Positions 8,194 to 16,339 of a DNA stretch of 64,000 nt are shown here, piece after piece. The stretch is from positions 276,986 through 340,985 of the forward strand of contig JAHFSA010000003.1 of assembly GCA_023265995.1 (NCBI GenBank), in the 5' to 3' direction. The stretch is from Perlucidibaca sp. (GTDB taxonomy: Bacteria; Pseudomonadota; Gammaproteobacteria; Pseudomonadales; Moraxellaceae). Both the position numbers and the translations under genes were made by a program. Under the pieces are notes generated by a model. That model saw only the letters and a program-made list of their open reading frames with translations, had not been told where the DNA came from and ran no database searches. Every line of letters begins with the position of its first letter. Position 1 is the stretch's first letter.

Positions 8194-9360
8194 ATGAAGA
8201 TCAAGAAATACCGCGCCGCCGACAGTCAGCAGGCCATGCGCCTGATCCGCGCCGAGCAGGGCCCTGATGCCAGCATCCTGACCTGCTACCAGGTGCCGGA
8301 AGGCATAGAGTTCGTCGTCGCCCTGGATGCTCCCGATCTCGATGACGTCGATCAGCCGGCGGCTGTTGTCGCCGAGCCGCGCCGTCAGAAAATTGACGTT
8401 CGCAGCGGTGCGCAGGGCAGTGGCGGTGATCGCGACATGCTGACCCTGCGTCAGGAGCTGGGCTCCATGCGCACGCTGCTGGAACGTCATCTGCACCGTC
8501 TCGCCGTGCGCGAGCCGCAACCGGCCGTGGCCGCTTCGTCACTGCTGACGCGTCTGGCCGCCGCCGGTCTCACCGGCCCGCTGCAACAACGCCTGCGCGC
8601 GCTGCTGCCGGACACGGCCGGTCGTGACGCGCTGGCCGAGGCGCTGCATGCCAGCCTCGCCGACATCAGCTGCGCGAGCTGGCCGGAGCAGGGCGTGAGC
8701 GCGCTCATCGGCCCGTCCGGCGCCGGCAAGAGCCATCTCCTCGCCACCCTGGCGCTGCAGCATGTGCTGACCGGCGCGCCGCAGCCGCTCTATCTGGTCA
8801 GCTGCGACCAGCAGCGCTTCGGCGCCCGCGAGCAGCTGCAGGCCCTGGGCCGCGTGCTGCGCCTGCCGGTGCTGTTCGCGAGCGATGCCACGATGCTGCG
8901 CGAAGAACTCGCGACACTGCCGGAAAACGCCCGCGTGCTGCTCGATACCGCCGGTGTCGATCATGGTGACAGCGCCGCTCTGGCGGCACTGGCGACACTG
9001 CTCGATGACGCCGGCATTGACCATCGCGCGCTGGTCATCGCCCTTGACATGGCCGATGGCGTGCAGCACGACACGCTCGCGGCCTATGCCGCCCTGAATC
9101 CCGCCGGCATCGTCGCCACCCGCGCCGACACGCTCGCCGCCGGTGGTCTGGCCTCCTGGCTGTGCCGCTCCGGCATGCCCTGGCTGGGCGCCAGCGCCAG
9201 CCGCGACCCGGCCACGGCCTGGCGTGCCGCCGACACCCGGACTCTCGTCGACGGACTGCTGCCGACCTGGGTCGAACCTGAAATCGTCGTGCCTGCCGCC
9301 AGCGAGGTGCCGGCCACGGTATCGCGCTGGTCGTGGACCGCGCAGCGCATTTCGGCCTGA
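8194..9360 (+). CDS. flhF: FlhF, SRP-like GTPase for polar flagellum placement, with altered GTPase motifs
   Basis: FlhF marks the cell pole where the flagellum is built; it is an SRP-type GTPase paired with FleN/FlhG. The 388-residue protein starts MKIKKYRAADSQQAM, a typical FlhF N-terminus, followed by a linker and the G domain from about 165. Motifs present are P-loop GPSGAGKS (173-180), RFGAREQL (208-215) and DTAG (251-254). The usual GKTTT continuation is replaced by GKSHL and the guanine-specificity motif TKxD reads TRAD (309-312), so nucleotide use may be changed. The ATG at 8194 has AGGAG upstream; in-frame codons from 8161 look untranslated. Confidence 0.88.
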   Translation: MKIKKYRAADSQQAMRLIRAEQGPDASILTCYQVPEGIEFVVALDAPDLDDVDQPAAVVAEPRRQKIDVRSGAQGSGGDRDMLTLRQELGSMRTLLERHLHRLAVREPQPAVAASSLLTRLAAAGLTGPLQQRLRALLPDTAGRDALAEALHASLADISCASWPEQGVSALIGPSGAGKSHLLATLALQHVLTGAPQPLYLVSCDQQRFGAREQLQALGRVLRLPVLFASDATMLREELATLPENARVLLDTAGVDHGDSAALAALATLLDDAGIDHRALVIALDMADGVQHDTLAAYAALNPAGIVATRADTLAAGGLASWLCRSGMPWLGASASRDPATAWRAADTRTLVDGLLPTWVEPEIVVPAASEVPATVSRWSWTAQRISA

Positions 9361-9390
9361 CCCCGGCAACATCGGCAAGGAAGACACAAC

Positions 9391-10218
9391 ATGCATCCCG
9401 TACAAGTGATCGCGGTAGCCAGTGGCAAAGGTGGCGTAGGCAAGACCAACGTTTCCATCAATCTCGCCTGCCAGATGGCGCGGCGCGGTCAGCGCGTCCT
9501 GCTCATGGATGCCGACCTCGGTCTGGCCAATGTCGACATTCTGCTCGGCTTGCGTCCGACCCTGAACCTGTCGCATGTGGTGACCGGCGAATGCGGGCTC
9601 AATGATGTGCTCATGCCGGGCCCGTTCGGCATCAGCGTGATTCCGGCGGCGTCCGGCATCAAGCGCATGGCCGAGCTGACGCCGGCGCAGCATGCCAGCC
9701 TGGTGCAGGGCTTCGGCAGCCTGGCCGAACCCTATGACGTGCTGGTGGTGGATACCGCCGCCGGCATTTCCGACAGCGTGGTCAGCTTCAGCCAGGCCAG
9801 CCAGCATGTGCTGGTGGTGGTCACCGAGGAGCCGACCTCGCTGGCCGACGCCTACGGCCTGATCAAGGTGCTCAACCGCGATGCCGGCATCACCCGCTTC
9901 AAGGTGGTCTGCAACATGGTCAGCAGCGAGGGCCAGGCGCGCAAGGTGTTCGAGCGCCTGTGCGCGGTCGCCGAGCGCTTCCTCGATGTGCACCTGGCCT
10001 TCGCCGGTGCCATTCCGCGTGACGAATTCCTGCTCCGGGCCGTGGCGCGTCAGCGCGCGGTCAGCGAGCTCTATCCCGCCACCGAGTCGGTCTCGGCGTT
10101 CAAGCGCCTGGCCGATGCCGCGGCGACCTGGCCGGTGCCGAAAGGCCCGCGCGGTCACATCGAGTTCTTCTTCGAGCGACTGCTGCCCACGGACAAAGAG
10201 GTAAGCATGGCATGGTAA
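9391..10218 (+). CDS. fleN: FleN/FlhG, MinD-like ATPase limiting flagellar number
   Basis: FleN (FlhG) is a ParA/MinD-type ATPase that limits flagellar number, restrains FleQ and stimulates FlhF. The 275-residue protein has the deviant Walker A ASGKGGVGKTN near residues 10-20, DADLGLANVDILLGL as the switch I/A' region, VLVVDTAAGISDSVV as Walker B/switch II, and the characteristic ending PRGHIEFFFERLL. Order flhF-fleN-fliA matches Pseudomonas and Vibrio. It overlaps fliA by 7 bases. There is no N-terminal extension before MHPVQVIAV. Confidence 0.96.
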   Translation: MHPVQVIAVASGKGGVGKTNVSINLACQMARRGQRVLLMDADLGLANVDILLGLRPTLNLSHVVTGECGLNDVLMPGPFGISVIPAASGIKRMAELTPAQHASLVQGFGSLAEPYDVLVVDTAAGISDSVVSFSQASQHVLVVVTEEPTSLADAYGLIKVLNRDAGITRFKVVCNMVSSEGQARKVFERLCAVAERFLDVHLAFAGAIPRDEFLLRAVARQRAVSELYPATESVSAFKRLADAAATWPVPKGPRGHIEFFFERLLPTDKEVSMAW

Positions 10219-10949
10219 GCGCATACGCAACCTACCAGCAGGTCCAGCGCGGCAGTCGCGACGAGCTGGTGCTGCAGCACGCCGCCCTGGTCAAGCGCCA
10301 CGCCCTGCATCTCAAGGGCCGCCTGCCGCCGAGCCAGGATATCGACGATCTCATCCAGGCCGGCATGATCGGTCTGCTGGAAGCCGCCAGCCACTACGAG
10401 GGCGACAAGGGCGCCAGCTTCGAGACCTATGCCGGCATCCGCATCCGTGGCGCCATGATGGATCAGCTCCGTCGCGGCGGCTGGGCACCGCGTTCGGTGG
10501 CCAAGACCTCGCGTGACATCGGTCAGGCGCGCAGCAAGGTGCAGCAGCGCCTCGGCCGCGAAGCCACGGCCGCCGAGGTGGCGCGCGAGCTGGCCGTGGA
10601 TCTGCAGACCTATCACGCCTGGCTGCAGGATACCGAGGGTCTTTATCTGGCCAGTCTGGACCAGATCATCGAGGAGCATCCGGAGGCGCCGCTGCTGGCT
10701 GACGAGGCCGGCGGCACGCCGCTGCACGAGCTGCTCGGCGCCGGTTTCGAGCAGTCCCTGGCCGAGGAGATCGAGCGTCTGCCCGAGCGCGAGCGCATGG
10801 TCATGTCGCTCTACTACGAGCGCGGACTGAACATGAAGGAAATCGGGCTGGTGCTGGAGGTGACGGAATCTCGCGTCTGCCAGCTCCATGCCCAGGCTGT
10901 CGGGCGCCTGCGCAAGGCACTGGTCGAATGGGCCGGAGAGACCGCGTGA
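10212..10949 (+). CDS. fliA: FliA, sigma-28 factor for late flagellar genes
   Basis: FliA directs RNA polymerase to late flagellar promoters. The 245-residue protein has sigma region 2 (DIDDLIQAGMIGLLEAASHY, then FETYAGIRIRGAMMDQLR), region 3 and region 4 with ERMVMSLYYERGLNMKEIG and VTESRVCQLHAQAVGRLR. Three promoters in this window (for flgM, fliC and fliS) fit its recognition sequence. The start overlaps the end of fleN. Its inhibitor FlgM is encoded at 15927-16220. Confidence 0.97.
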   Translation: MVSAYATYQQVQRGSRDELVLQHAALVKRHALHLKGRLPPSQDIDDLIQAGMIGLLEAASHYEGDKGASFETYAGIRIRGAMMDQLRRGGWAPRSVAKTSRDIGQARSKVQQRLGREATAAEVARELAVDLQTYHAWLQDTEGLYLASLDQIIEEHPEAPLLADEAGGTPLHELLGAGFEQSLAEEIERLPERERMVMSLYYERGLNMKEIGLVLEVTESRVCQLHAQAVGRLRKALVEWAGETA

Positions 10950-10972
10950 GCGCGGTGCAGGAGACTTGATTC

Positions 10973-11755
10973 ATGGATTTCATGACCATAGCCGGAGTCG
11001 TGCTGGCCTTCGTGGCCATCATCGTGGGCAGCATTCTCAAGGGCGCCGGCCTCAAGGGCCTGGTCGGCGGCGCTGCCTTCATGATCGTCATCGTCGGTAC
11101 CCTGGCTGCCGTGCTGGTGCAGACGCCGAAGCCGGTTTTCATGCGTGCCATGAAGATGTTCGGCTGGCTGTTCAAGCCGCCGCGCCTGGAGCCCGAGGCC
11201 CAGGTCGCACGCGTCGTGGAATGGAGCCGCATCGCCCGCAAGGATGGCCTCATGGGCCTGGAAGCGCGCATTGACGATGTCGAGGACAGCTTCGTGCAGA
11301 AGGGTCTGCAGCTGCTGGTCGACGGTGGCGAGCCGGAAAGCATACGCAATGTCCTGGAGGTCGAGCTGGAGACCGCCGAGGAGCATGACACCGCCGCCGC
11401 CAAGGTCTTCGAGGCCATGGGCGTGTACGCGCCGACCCTGGGTATCGTCGGTGCCGTGCTCGGCCTCATGGCGGTCATGGCCAACCTGGCCGACCCCAGC
11501 AAGCTCGGTCACGGCATTGCCGCGGCCTTCACCGCGACCATCTACGGTATCGCCTCGGCCAACCTGTTCTTCCTGCCCTTCGGCAACAAGCTCAAGCACC
11601 TGGTCAAGGAGCAGGCCAAGATCCGCGCCATGATGATCGAGGGCCTGGTGTCGATTGCCCAGGGCGACAACCCGCGCAACATCGAGACCCGCCTGCAGGG
11701 CTATTTCGTGCAGGAGCCGGCGAAAGACAAGGCCAAGGGCAAGGGGAAGAACTGA
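10973..11755 (+). CDS. motC: MotC, stator subunit of the MotA/PomA family
   Basis: MotC is the MotA-type ion-channel subunit of the second (MotCD) stator class known from Pseudomonas. The 260-residue protein has four membrane helices: two near the N-terminus (about 4-55) and two after the cytoplasmic loop. The loop and third helix carry the family segment KVFEAMGVYAPTLGIVGAVLGLM (given here only as its position, about residues 143-165), and FTATIYGIASANLFFLPFG follows. A Lys-rich tail ends the protein. It is 23 bases after fliA; the cheYZAB genes usually found between them are absent. Confidence 0.93.
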   Translation: MDFMTIAGVVLAFVAIIVGSILKGAGLKGLVGGAAFMIVIVGTLAAVLVQTPKPVFMRAMKMFGWLFKPPRLEPEAQVARVVEWSRIARKDGLMGLEARIDDVEDSFVQKGLQLLVDGGEPESIRNVLEVELETAEEHDTAAAKVFEAMGVYAPTLGIVGAVLGLMAVMANLADPSKLGHGIAAAFTATIYGIASANLFFLPFGNKLKHLVKEQAKIRAMMIEGLVSIAQGDNPRNIETRLQGYFVQEPAKDKAKGKGKN

Positions 11756-11756
11756 C

Positions 11757-12602
11757 ATGGCGCGCAAGCACAAGCACGAAGATCATGTGAATCATGAGGC
11801 CTGGGCCATTCCCTACGGCGATCTGGTGACCTTGCTGCTGGCGCTGTTCGTGGTGATGTATGCCATTTCCTCGGTCAACGAGGGCAAGTATCGCGCCGTC
11901 TCGGCATCGCTCAATGCCGCCTTCTCCGGTGTGCCGCGCACCCCGGTGCCGGTGCAGATCGGCGAGGTGCCGGTGCAGTCCGAAGGTCAGCGTCCCGACG
12001 TGGATCTGCTGCCGCCGGCGCAGCCGCCGGGCGTGCCTGCCAACGACAGCACCGAAAGCAACGAGACCGGGGCAGGCGAGGGCGAGGGCCAGGGCGGCCT
12101 CAAGGTCATGGCCAATGATCTGCAGCAGTCGCTGTCCGACCTCATCAAGGCCAAGGTCATCGTGGTGCGGGAAACGCCGTACTGGCTGGAGATCGAGATC
12201 CAGACCGATCTGCTCTTCGCCAGCGGCACCTCGCGCCTGTCGGTGCCGGCGACCGACATCCTCAAGCGCCTGGCCGCCGTGCTGGCGCGTTTCCCCAACC
12301 CGATCCGGGTCGAGGGCCATACCGACAATCTGCCCATCAGCACGTCGGCCTTCCCCTCGAACTGGGAGCTGTCGGCCGCGCGTGCCGCCAGTGTCGTGCA
12401 TCTGCTCATGGAGGCCGGCATCGCGCCGTCGCGCATGGCGGTCATCGGTCTCGCCGAGTATCGTCCGGTCGCCGTCAACAATCAGGCCAGCGGGCGCAAT
12501 CGCAATCGTCGCGTGCAGCTGATTATTCCGGCCAGGAATGCCAATATCCCCATGGTGCGCGAAGATATGCTGTCCGCCGATCACACAGGAAAGAAGTCAT
12601 GA
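11757..12602 (+). CDS. motD: MotD, stator subunit of the MotB family
   Basis: MotD pairs with MotC; it anchors the stator to peptidoglycan and supplies the ion-binding aspartate. The 281-residue protein has one transmembrane helix starting IPYGDLVTLLLALFVVMYA, with the critical Asp at residue 22, and an OmpA-like peptidoglycan-binding domain (about 170-265) containing RVEGHTDNLPI. The ATG at 11757 follows motC by one base; earlier in-frame codons lie inside motC. It overlaps the DUF2802 gene by 4 bases. Confidence 0.94.
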   Translation: MARKHKHEDHVNHEAWAIPYGDLVTLLLALFVVMYAISSVNEGKYRAVSASLNAAFSGVPRTPVPVQIGEVPVQSEGQRPDVDLLPPAQPPGVPANDSTESNETGAGEGEGQGGLKVMANDLQQSLSDLIKAKVIVVRETPYWLEIEIQTDLLFASGTSRLSVPATDILKRLAAVLARFPNPIRVEGHTDNLPISTSAFPSNWELSAARAASVVHLLMEAGIAPSRMAVIGLAEYRPVAVNNQASGRNRNRRVQLIIPARNANIPMVREDMLSADHTGKKS

Positions 12603-13483
12603 CCACGAGTGCTGTCCAGTCCGGCCAGAATCCGCTGCAGAGCCTTGCCGATCCGCTGCATGAGCTGGGCTCCCGCATCGGTGTCGACACGCCGCTGGGC
12701 GACTGGCTGATGAGCGAGGTCGCCGCACCGGTCGTGCTGGCCGCCGGCGTTCTGCTGCTGGTGCTGGTGGTGCTGAAGTTGCTGGGTCTTCGTCGTCGTG
12801 CCCGTGCCGCCGCCAGCGCGGAGGCGAATCTCGAACGTGCCGCCGCGGCTGCCGTTGCCAGCGTGCGCACGGATCCGGCCATGGAGGCCCAGGGTCGTAC
12901 GCATCCGGAAGCGCTGTCCATGCTCTACGATGCCCCCGCGCGTCGCGAGCCGGTGCTTGCCGCTGCTGCCGCTGACACCGCCGCGCCCCAGCGTCCGGCT
13001 CCTGCATACGCCGCTCCGGCCAGCGTCGCTCCGGCGCCTGCTGCATACACTGAAACAGCTTCGGCACCGCGCCCGGCTGCGCCGGCCGCCGATGTCGTGG
13101 TCGAGAACTCCTCGCTGCGCCTCATGGTCTCTGCCGTTGATCGTCTGCTGCAGCGCGTGGAATCGCAGCAGGCGCAGATTCATGCCCTGCTCGACGAACT
13201 CAAGGCGCAGTCATCGGCCCTGCTGGTGCAGGGTGAGCGTCTGCTTGAACTCGAAGCGCGTGTCGCCGGTCAGGATAACGCCGTGCCTGCGGCTGCGCCG
13301 GCCCCGGCGGGCGAGCAGATGCCGTCGCTGGAGCAGGCCATCGCCCTGTCGGCCCAGGGTGCCGACGAGCACGAGCTGGTCAGCCAGCTCGGTCTGTCGG
13401 CCGCCGAGGCACGTCTGATCAATCTGGTTCACGGTCAGTCGGCGGCGTCGACCAGCCGTGGCGCCGACATAGTATCGGGCTGA
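12599..13483 (+). CDS. DUF2802-domain membrane protein at the end of the fliL operon
   Basis: The 294-residue protein has one transmembrane helix at about 43-64, an Ala/Pro-rich linker (70-165), a short coiled-coil-like helix (about 180-220, VDRLLQRVESQQAQIHALL) and a C-terminal helical segment SLEQAIALSAQGADEHELV...LGLSAAEARLI that resembles DUF2802. DUF2802 genes follow motD/cheW in Pseudomonas flagellar operons; no molecular function is established. It is translationally coupled to motD (ATGA) and its last 49 bases overlap the 3' end of the opposing flhX gene. Confidence 0.72.
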   Translation: MTTSAVQSGQNPLQSLADPLHELGSRIGVDTPLGDWLMSEVAAPVVLAAGVLLLVLVVLKLLGLRRRARAAASAEANLERAAAAAVASVRTDPAMEAQGRTHPEALSMLYDAPARREPVLAAAAADTAAPQRPAPAYAAPASVAPAPAAYTETASAPRPAAPAADVVVENSSLRLMVSAVDRLLQRVESQQAQIHALLDELKAQSSALLVQGERLLELEARVAGQDNAVPAAAPAPAGEQMPSLEQAIALSAQGADEHELVSQLGLSAAEARLINLVHGQSAASTSRGADIVSG

Positions 13484-13797
13484 GATTCCTCTGCTGCTGC
13501 CTGCGCCGGCCGGCCTGAGGGTCTGGCCGGTGGCTGCGTGCCGCGCAGGCGGTAGGCGAAGGCGAGGATTTCGGCCACGGCCACGAACAGCGGCAGCGGA
13601 ATCTCGTCATCCAGGCGCACCTGCGACAGCAGTCGGGTCAGGTTGGCGTCGCGGTGTATCGGCACGCCATGGGTCTGGGCCAGCGCCAGCATGGTGTCGC
13701 GCAGTTCGCCATCGGCATGTGCGATGACCCGGGGCGCGGAAACGCCATCGTAGGCCAGGGCCACCGCGCCCGGACGTTGTTCGCGCTGCCGGCTCAT
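13435..13797 (-). CDS. free-standing FlhB C-terminal domain (FlhX/EscU-like)
   Basis: The 120-residue protein matches only the cytoplasmic domain of FlhB that lies after the autocleavage site: GAVALAYDG aligns with YAVALRYD of FlhB, and DDEIPLPLFVAVAEILAFAYRLRG with its IPSGLYLAVAQILTYVYQL end. NPTH and all membrane helices are absent, and the protein starts almost exactly where cleaved FlhB would. Stand-alone FlhB C-domains occur in other flagellated bacteria and can assist FlhB. The ATG at 13797 overlaps the fliK2 stop by 4 bases. Confidence 0.82.
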   Translation of the reverse strand: MSRQREQRPGAVALAYDGVSAPRVIAHADGELRDTMLALAQTHGVPIHRDANLTRLLSQVRLDDEIPLPLFVAVAEILAFAYRLRGTQPPARPSGRPAQAAAEESQPDTMSAPRLVDAAD

Positions 13798-15410
13798 GCA
13801 CTCACCTCCATCAGGTTGCGCGGCATGGCCGGCAACGTGTCCCTGTGCGGCAGGCCGCGCTGGCAGGTCAGCAGCGGGGCGGCAATACCCTGGCTTTCCA
13901 GCGCCGCGCGCAAGCCCGGCAGCTGTGTCCTCACCTGTTCCAGCGTGTCGCCGCTGGCGGCATGGAAATGCGCATGCAGCTGGTTGCCCTGCAGGCCCAG
14001 CCGCACCATCAGCGCGCCGGTTTCCGGAAAATCCACACTCAGTGTCAGTGCCCAGCGGCATTCGCCGCCGCCGTTGTCATCAGGCGTCCGGCGCTGATCC
14101 TTCTCGATGTGCAACTGCCAGAGATTGATGTCCTGCCCGTGCCGCAGCGGCAGCTCGAACAGCCATTGCTGCACTGGACTGTCGGCCTGCTGCAGATGCA
14201 TGAGTTGATGACTTTCCATGCGCGCCAGCACCGGCTCGGCTTCGGCCGCCAGCTGCAGCAGCAGAGGCGCGGCATCGCGCAGCCCGGCCAGACTGCCGAG
14301 ATCGGCATTGGCCATGGGCTGCAGATGGCCGGCGCCGACGCCGTGGCGCAGCGGCGCTCCGGGCAGGTTGTCCGGCGCAGCCTGGAGCAGGGCCTGCAAG
14401 GCCTGCTTGAGATTCTGTCCATGCCCGGCCGGCGTGTCGGCAGTCAGCAGTCCGCTGTCCTGCAGCACCTGCTTGATGGCCTCGGGCGTGGTCAGCCTGG
14501 CCGCTTCGGGCAGGCTGGCCAGCAGCCGGGAGGCGGCGGCTTGCAGCGGCGAGGTCGCCGGCTCCGCCAGGGCGGGCTGCAAGGCTTGCAGCAGGGCCAG
14601 CAAGCGGCCCGGATCCTGCTGGCGTGGCAGCAGGGCCTGCAGATGCTGACGGATTTCGCGGGCACTGCCGGCGCTGTCGGTGACGTCAGCCTCCGGGCCG
14701 GGTGAGAGATGACTGGTGCCGGTCACGAGCGCCGGTGCGGCGCTGCCGGCTGCTCGCGATGACGGCAGCGGGCGAGCGCTTGCCGGATCCGCGGCATCCT
14801 GGTCAGTGACCAGGGTGATTGGTTGCTCACGGTAGGCGGCGAGTGCGGCCGGCAGGCGTTCGCCGGCGCCGGGGCCGGCCATGGCTGCTGCCAGCGGATT
14901 GCTGCCGGCAGCGGAGCTGGTCAGAGCGGACTGGCCACCGGATGCCGTCTGCGCTGTCGTTTGCGTTGTCGTCCCGGCTGGCGCCGGATTCGCGGTCGAA
15001 GTCGTGCCGGTCGCGCCAGCCGCGAGCTGGGCGGCGAGACGGGTCAGAATGGCTGCCGACAGCGACGCCGGCATGTTGGCGGCACCGGCCGGTTGTGCGC
15101 TGGCCAGGCCCTGGCCGGGGAGGCGGGAGTTCTCGCCAGCGCCGCCGGTTTCGTCCGCTGCGTCCAGCACCTGCCATTGCGCGGCATTCCGGCCGGGATC
15201 CTGCACCAGCTGCAACTGCACGCGCTGACCGGCCTGCAGGGCATTGGTGCTGCGTACCTGCAGGCTGAGCTGGCCGGCGAGCATTTCGTAGAGATCATTG
15301 CCGACGGGGGTGACGACTTCTGCCGCGATGACGCGGCCGGTGGTCATCTGGCCGACACCGGCCGGTGCTGACAGCTGCGCGGTCGCCGGCAGGGGGGGCA
15401 GGATGCGCAT
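13794..15410 (-). CDS. second FliK-like hook-length control protein
   Basis: The 538-residue protein has a long low-complexity Ala/Gly/Pro-rich N-terminal and middle region and a C-terminal globular domain (about 430-520) resembling the FliK C-domain: WLFELPLRHGQDINLWQLHIE, then ALMVRLGLQGNQLHAHFHA. A canonical fliK lies at 38271-39641, so this is a paralogue. Start ATG 15410 (MRILPPLP) was chosen because earlier in-frame codons overlap flgN. It lies between flgN and flhX in one leftward operon. Whether it acts on hook length is unknown. Confidence 0.78.
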   Translation of the reverse strand: MRILPPLPATAQLSAPAGVGQMTTGRVIAAEVVTPVGNDLYEMLAGQLSLQVRSTNALQAGQRVQLQLVQDPGRNAAQWQVLDAADETGGAGENSRLPGQGLASAQPAGAANMPASLSAAILTRLAAQLAAGATGTTSTANPAPAGTTTQTTAQTASGGQSALTSSAAGSNPLAAAMAGPGAGERLPAALAAYREQPITLVTDQDAADPASARPLPSSRAAGSAAPALVTGTSHLSPGPEADVTDSAGSAREIRQHLQALLPRQQDPGRLLALLQALQPALAEPATSPLQAAASRLLASLPEAARLTTPEAIKQVLQDSGLLTADTPAGHGQNLKQALQALLQAAPDNLPGAPLRHGVGAGHLQPMANADLGSLAGLRDAAPLLLQLAAEAEPVLARMESHQLMHLQQADSPVQQWLFELPLRHGQDINLWQLHIEKDQRRTPDDNGGGECRWALTLSVDFPETGALMVRLGLQGNQLHAHFHAASGDTLEQVRTQLPGLRAALESQGIAAPLLTCQRGLPHRDTLPAMPRNLMEVSA

Positions 15411-15435
15411 GATGTCAGGCTGGTGCGCCCGACCC

Positions 15436-15909
15436 TCAGGCGCGCCCCAGGGAAAGATGGCGGGCGGCGTGCTGACGCGCGCCCTGGCGACCGTAGGTCG
15501 TGCCGTGATCGAGGCCGCCGCGCAGCAGTTCCAGCGATTGCCGGGTGGCCTGCTGCTGGCGTTCGAGTACGGCGCCGTTGCCGGCATTGCGCTGCTGGCA
15601 GGCGGCCAGCAAGGTCAGGGTGTCATCCCAGAGTGTGCGGGTCTGCGCATCGAGCTGGCTGGCCACGGCTTCGCGAGCGCTCAGGCCGGGGCGGGCGTCA
15701 AGGCCTTGACGAGCGAGCTGGTCGAGCCGGGTCTGGCAGAGCTCCAGTTCGCGCAGCTGGCAGAGCTTGTCCTGATGCAGCGGCCACAGTTCCGGCTGCG
15801 GCCATTGCCGCAGCAGCTCGGCTTCCTGCGCGAGCAGATCGAGGAAGTTGCCGGCGGCGGCATGCAGCTGGCGGATCAGGCGGACGGGTTCGGCCGGGGT
15901 CGGGCTCAT
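15436..15909 (-). CDS. flgN: FlgN, export chaperone for FlgK and FlgL
   Basis: FlgN escorts the hook-filament junction proteins FlgK and FlgL to the export gate. The 157-residue, mainly helical protein has the FlgN pattern of repeated Leu/Gln-rich helices (LLAQEAELLRQW, KLCQLRELELCQTRLDQLA) and a QQATRQSLELLRG-type C-terminal segment. It lies 17 bases after flgM, the standard flgMN pairing, and 25 bases before fliK2. Confidence 0.85.
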   Translation of the reverse strand: MSPTPAEPVRLIRQLHAAAGNFLDLLAQEAELLRQWPQPELWPLHQDKLCQLRELELCQTRLDQLARQGLDARPGLSAREAVASQLDAQTRTLWDDTLTLLAACQQRNAGNGAVLERQQQATRQSLELLRGGLDHGTTYGRQGARQHAARHLSLGRA

Positions 15910-15926
15910 GCGCGGTCTCCTGTCGG

Positions 15927-16220
15927 TCAGGACAGTTCCATGTCAATGAAGGCGCGCGCCGTGGCTTCCGGGTCAATGTGGTATTCACCCCTGGCGATGG
16001 CATCCTTGATGCCGTCGACGCGTTCCTGGTCAATTTCCGGTGCCGCTGCCGCCAGCTGGCTGGCGCGAGCGAGCAGCGAGCTGCTCGCGGCCGGGGCCTG
16101 ACGGCTGCTCGCCACGCTGCTGGCAGCCGGCGAACCGGCGGCTTTCGTGGCACTTTCACTGCGTGCGCTTTCGATGCGCCGCAACACGCCGGGCGTGCTG
16201 CTGTCTATCTTGCTGACCAT
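15927..16220 (-). CDS. flgM: FlgM, anti-sigma-28 factor
   Basis: FlgM binds FliA until it is exported through the finished hook, timing late gene expression. The 97-residue protein has a disordered Ser/Ala-rich N-terminal half and the conserved C-terminal sigma-binding segment (EIDQERVDGIKDAIARGEYHID). The ATG at 16220 gives MVSKIDSS; a TTG at 16238 is in frame but less likely. A sigma-28 promoter lies 36 bases upstream, so FlgM is itself under FliA control. Confidence 0.93.
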   Translation of the reverse strand: MVSKIDSSTPGVLRRIESARSESATKAAGSPAASSVASSRQAPAASSSLLARASQLAAAAPEIDQERVDGIKDAIARGEYHIDPEATARAFIDMELS

Positions 16221-16255
16221 GGCCGGTTTCCCCCGCAAAGACTCTCTTCAGGCTC

Positions 16256-16282
16256 TTATCGACAAGGCCGTCAGGAACTTGA
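16256..16282 (-). promoter_or_regulatory. sigma-28 promoter of flgM-flgN-fliK2-flhX
   Basis: On the minus strand, TCAAGTTC (16282-16275) and GTCGATAA (16263-16256) are separated by 11 bases, close to the FliA consensus TAAAGTTT-N11-GCCGATAA. The position fits flgM, whose ATG is at 16220. Confidence 0.82.
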
Positions 16283-16339
16283 GACGGGAGCGGCAACTTT
16301 CTCGTGCCGACGTTTTCATGACGGTCATGGCGAACCGGT

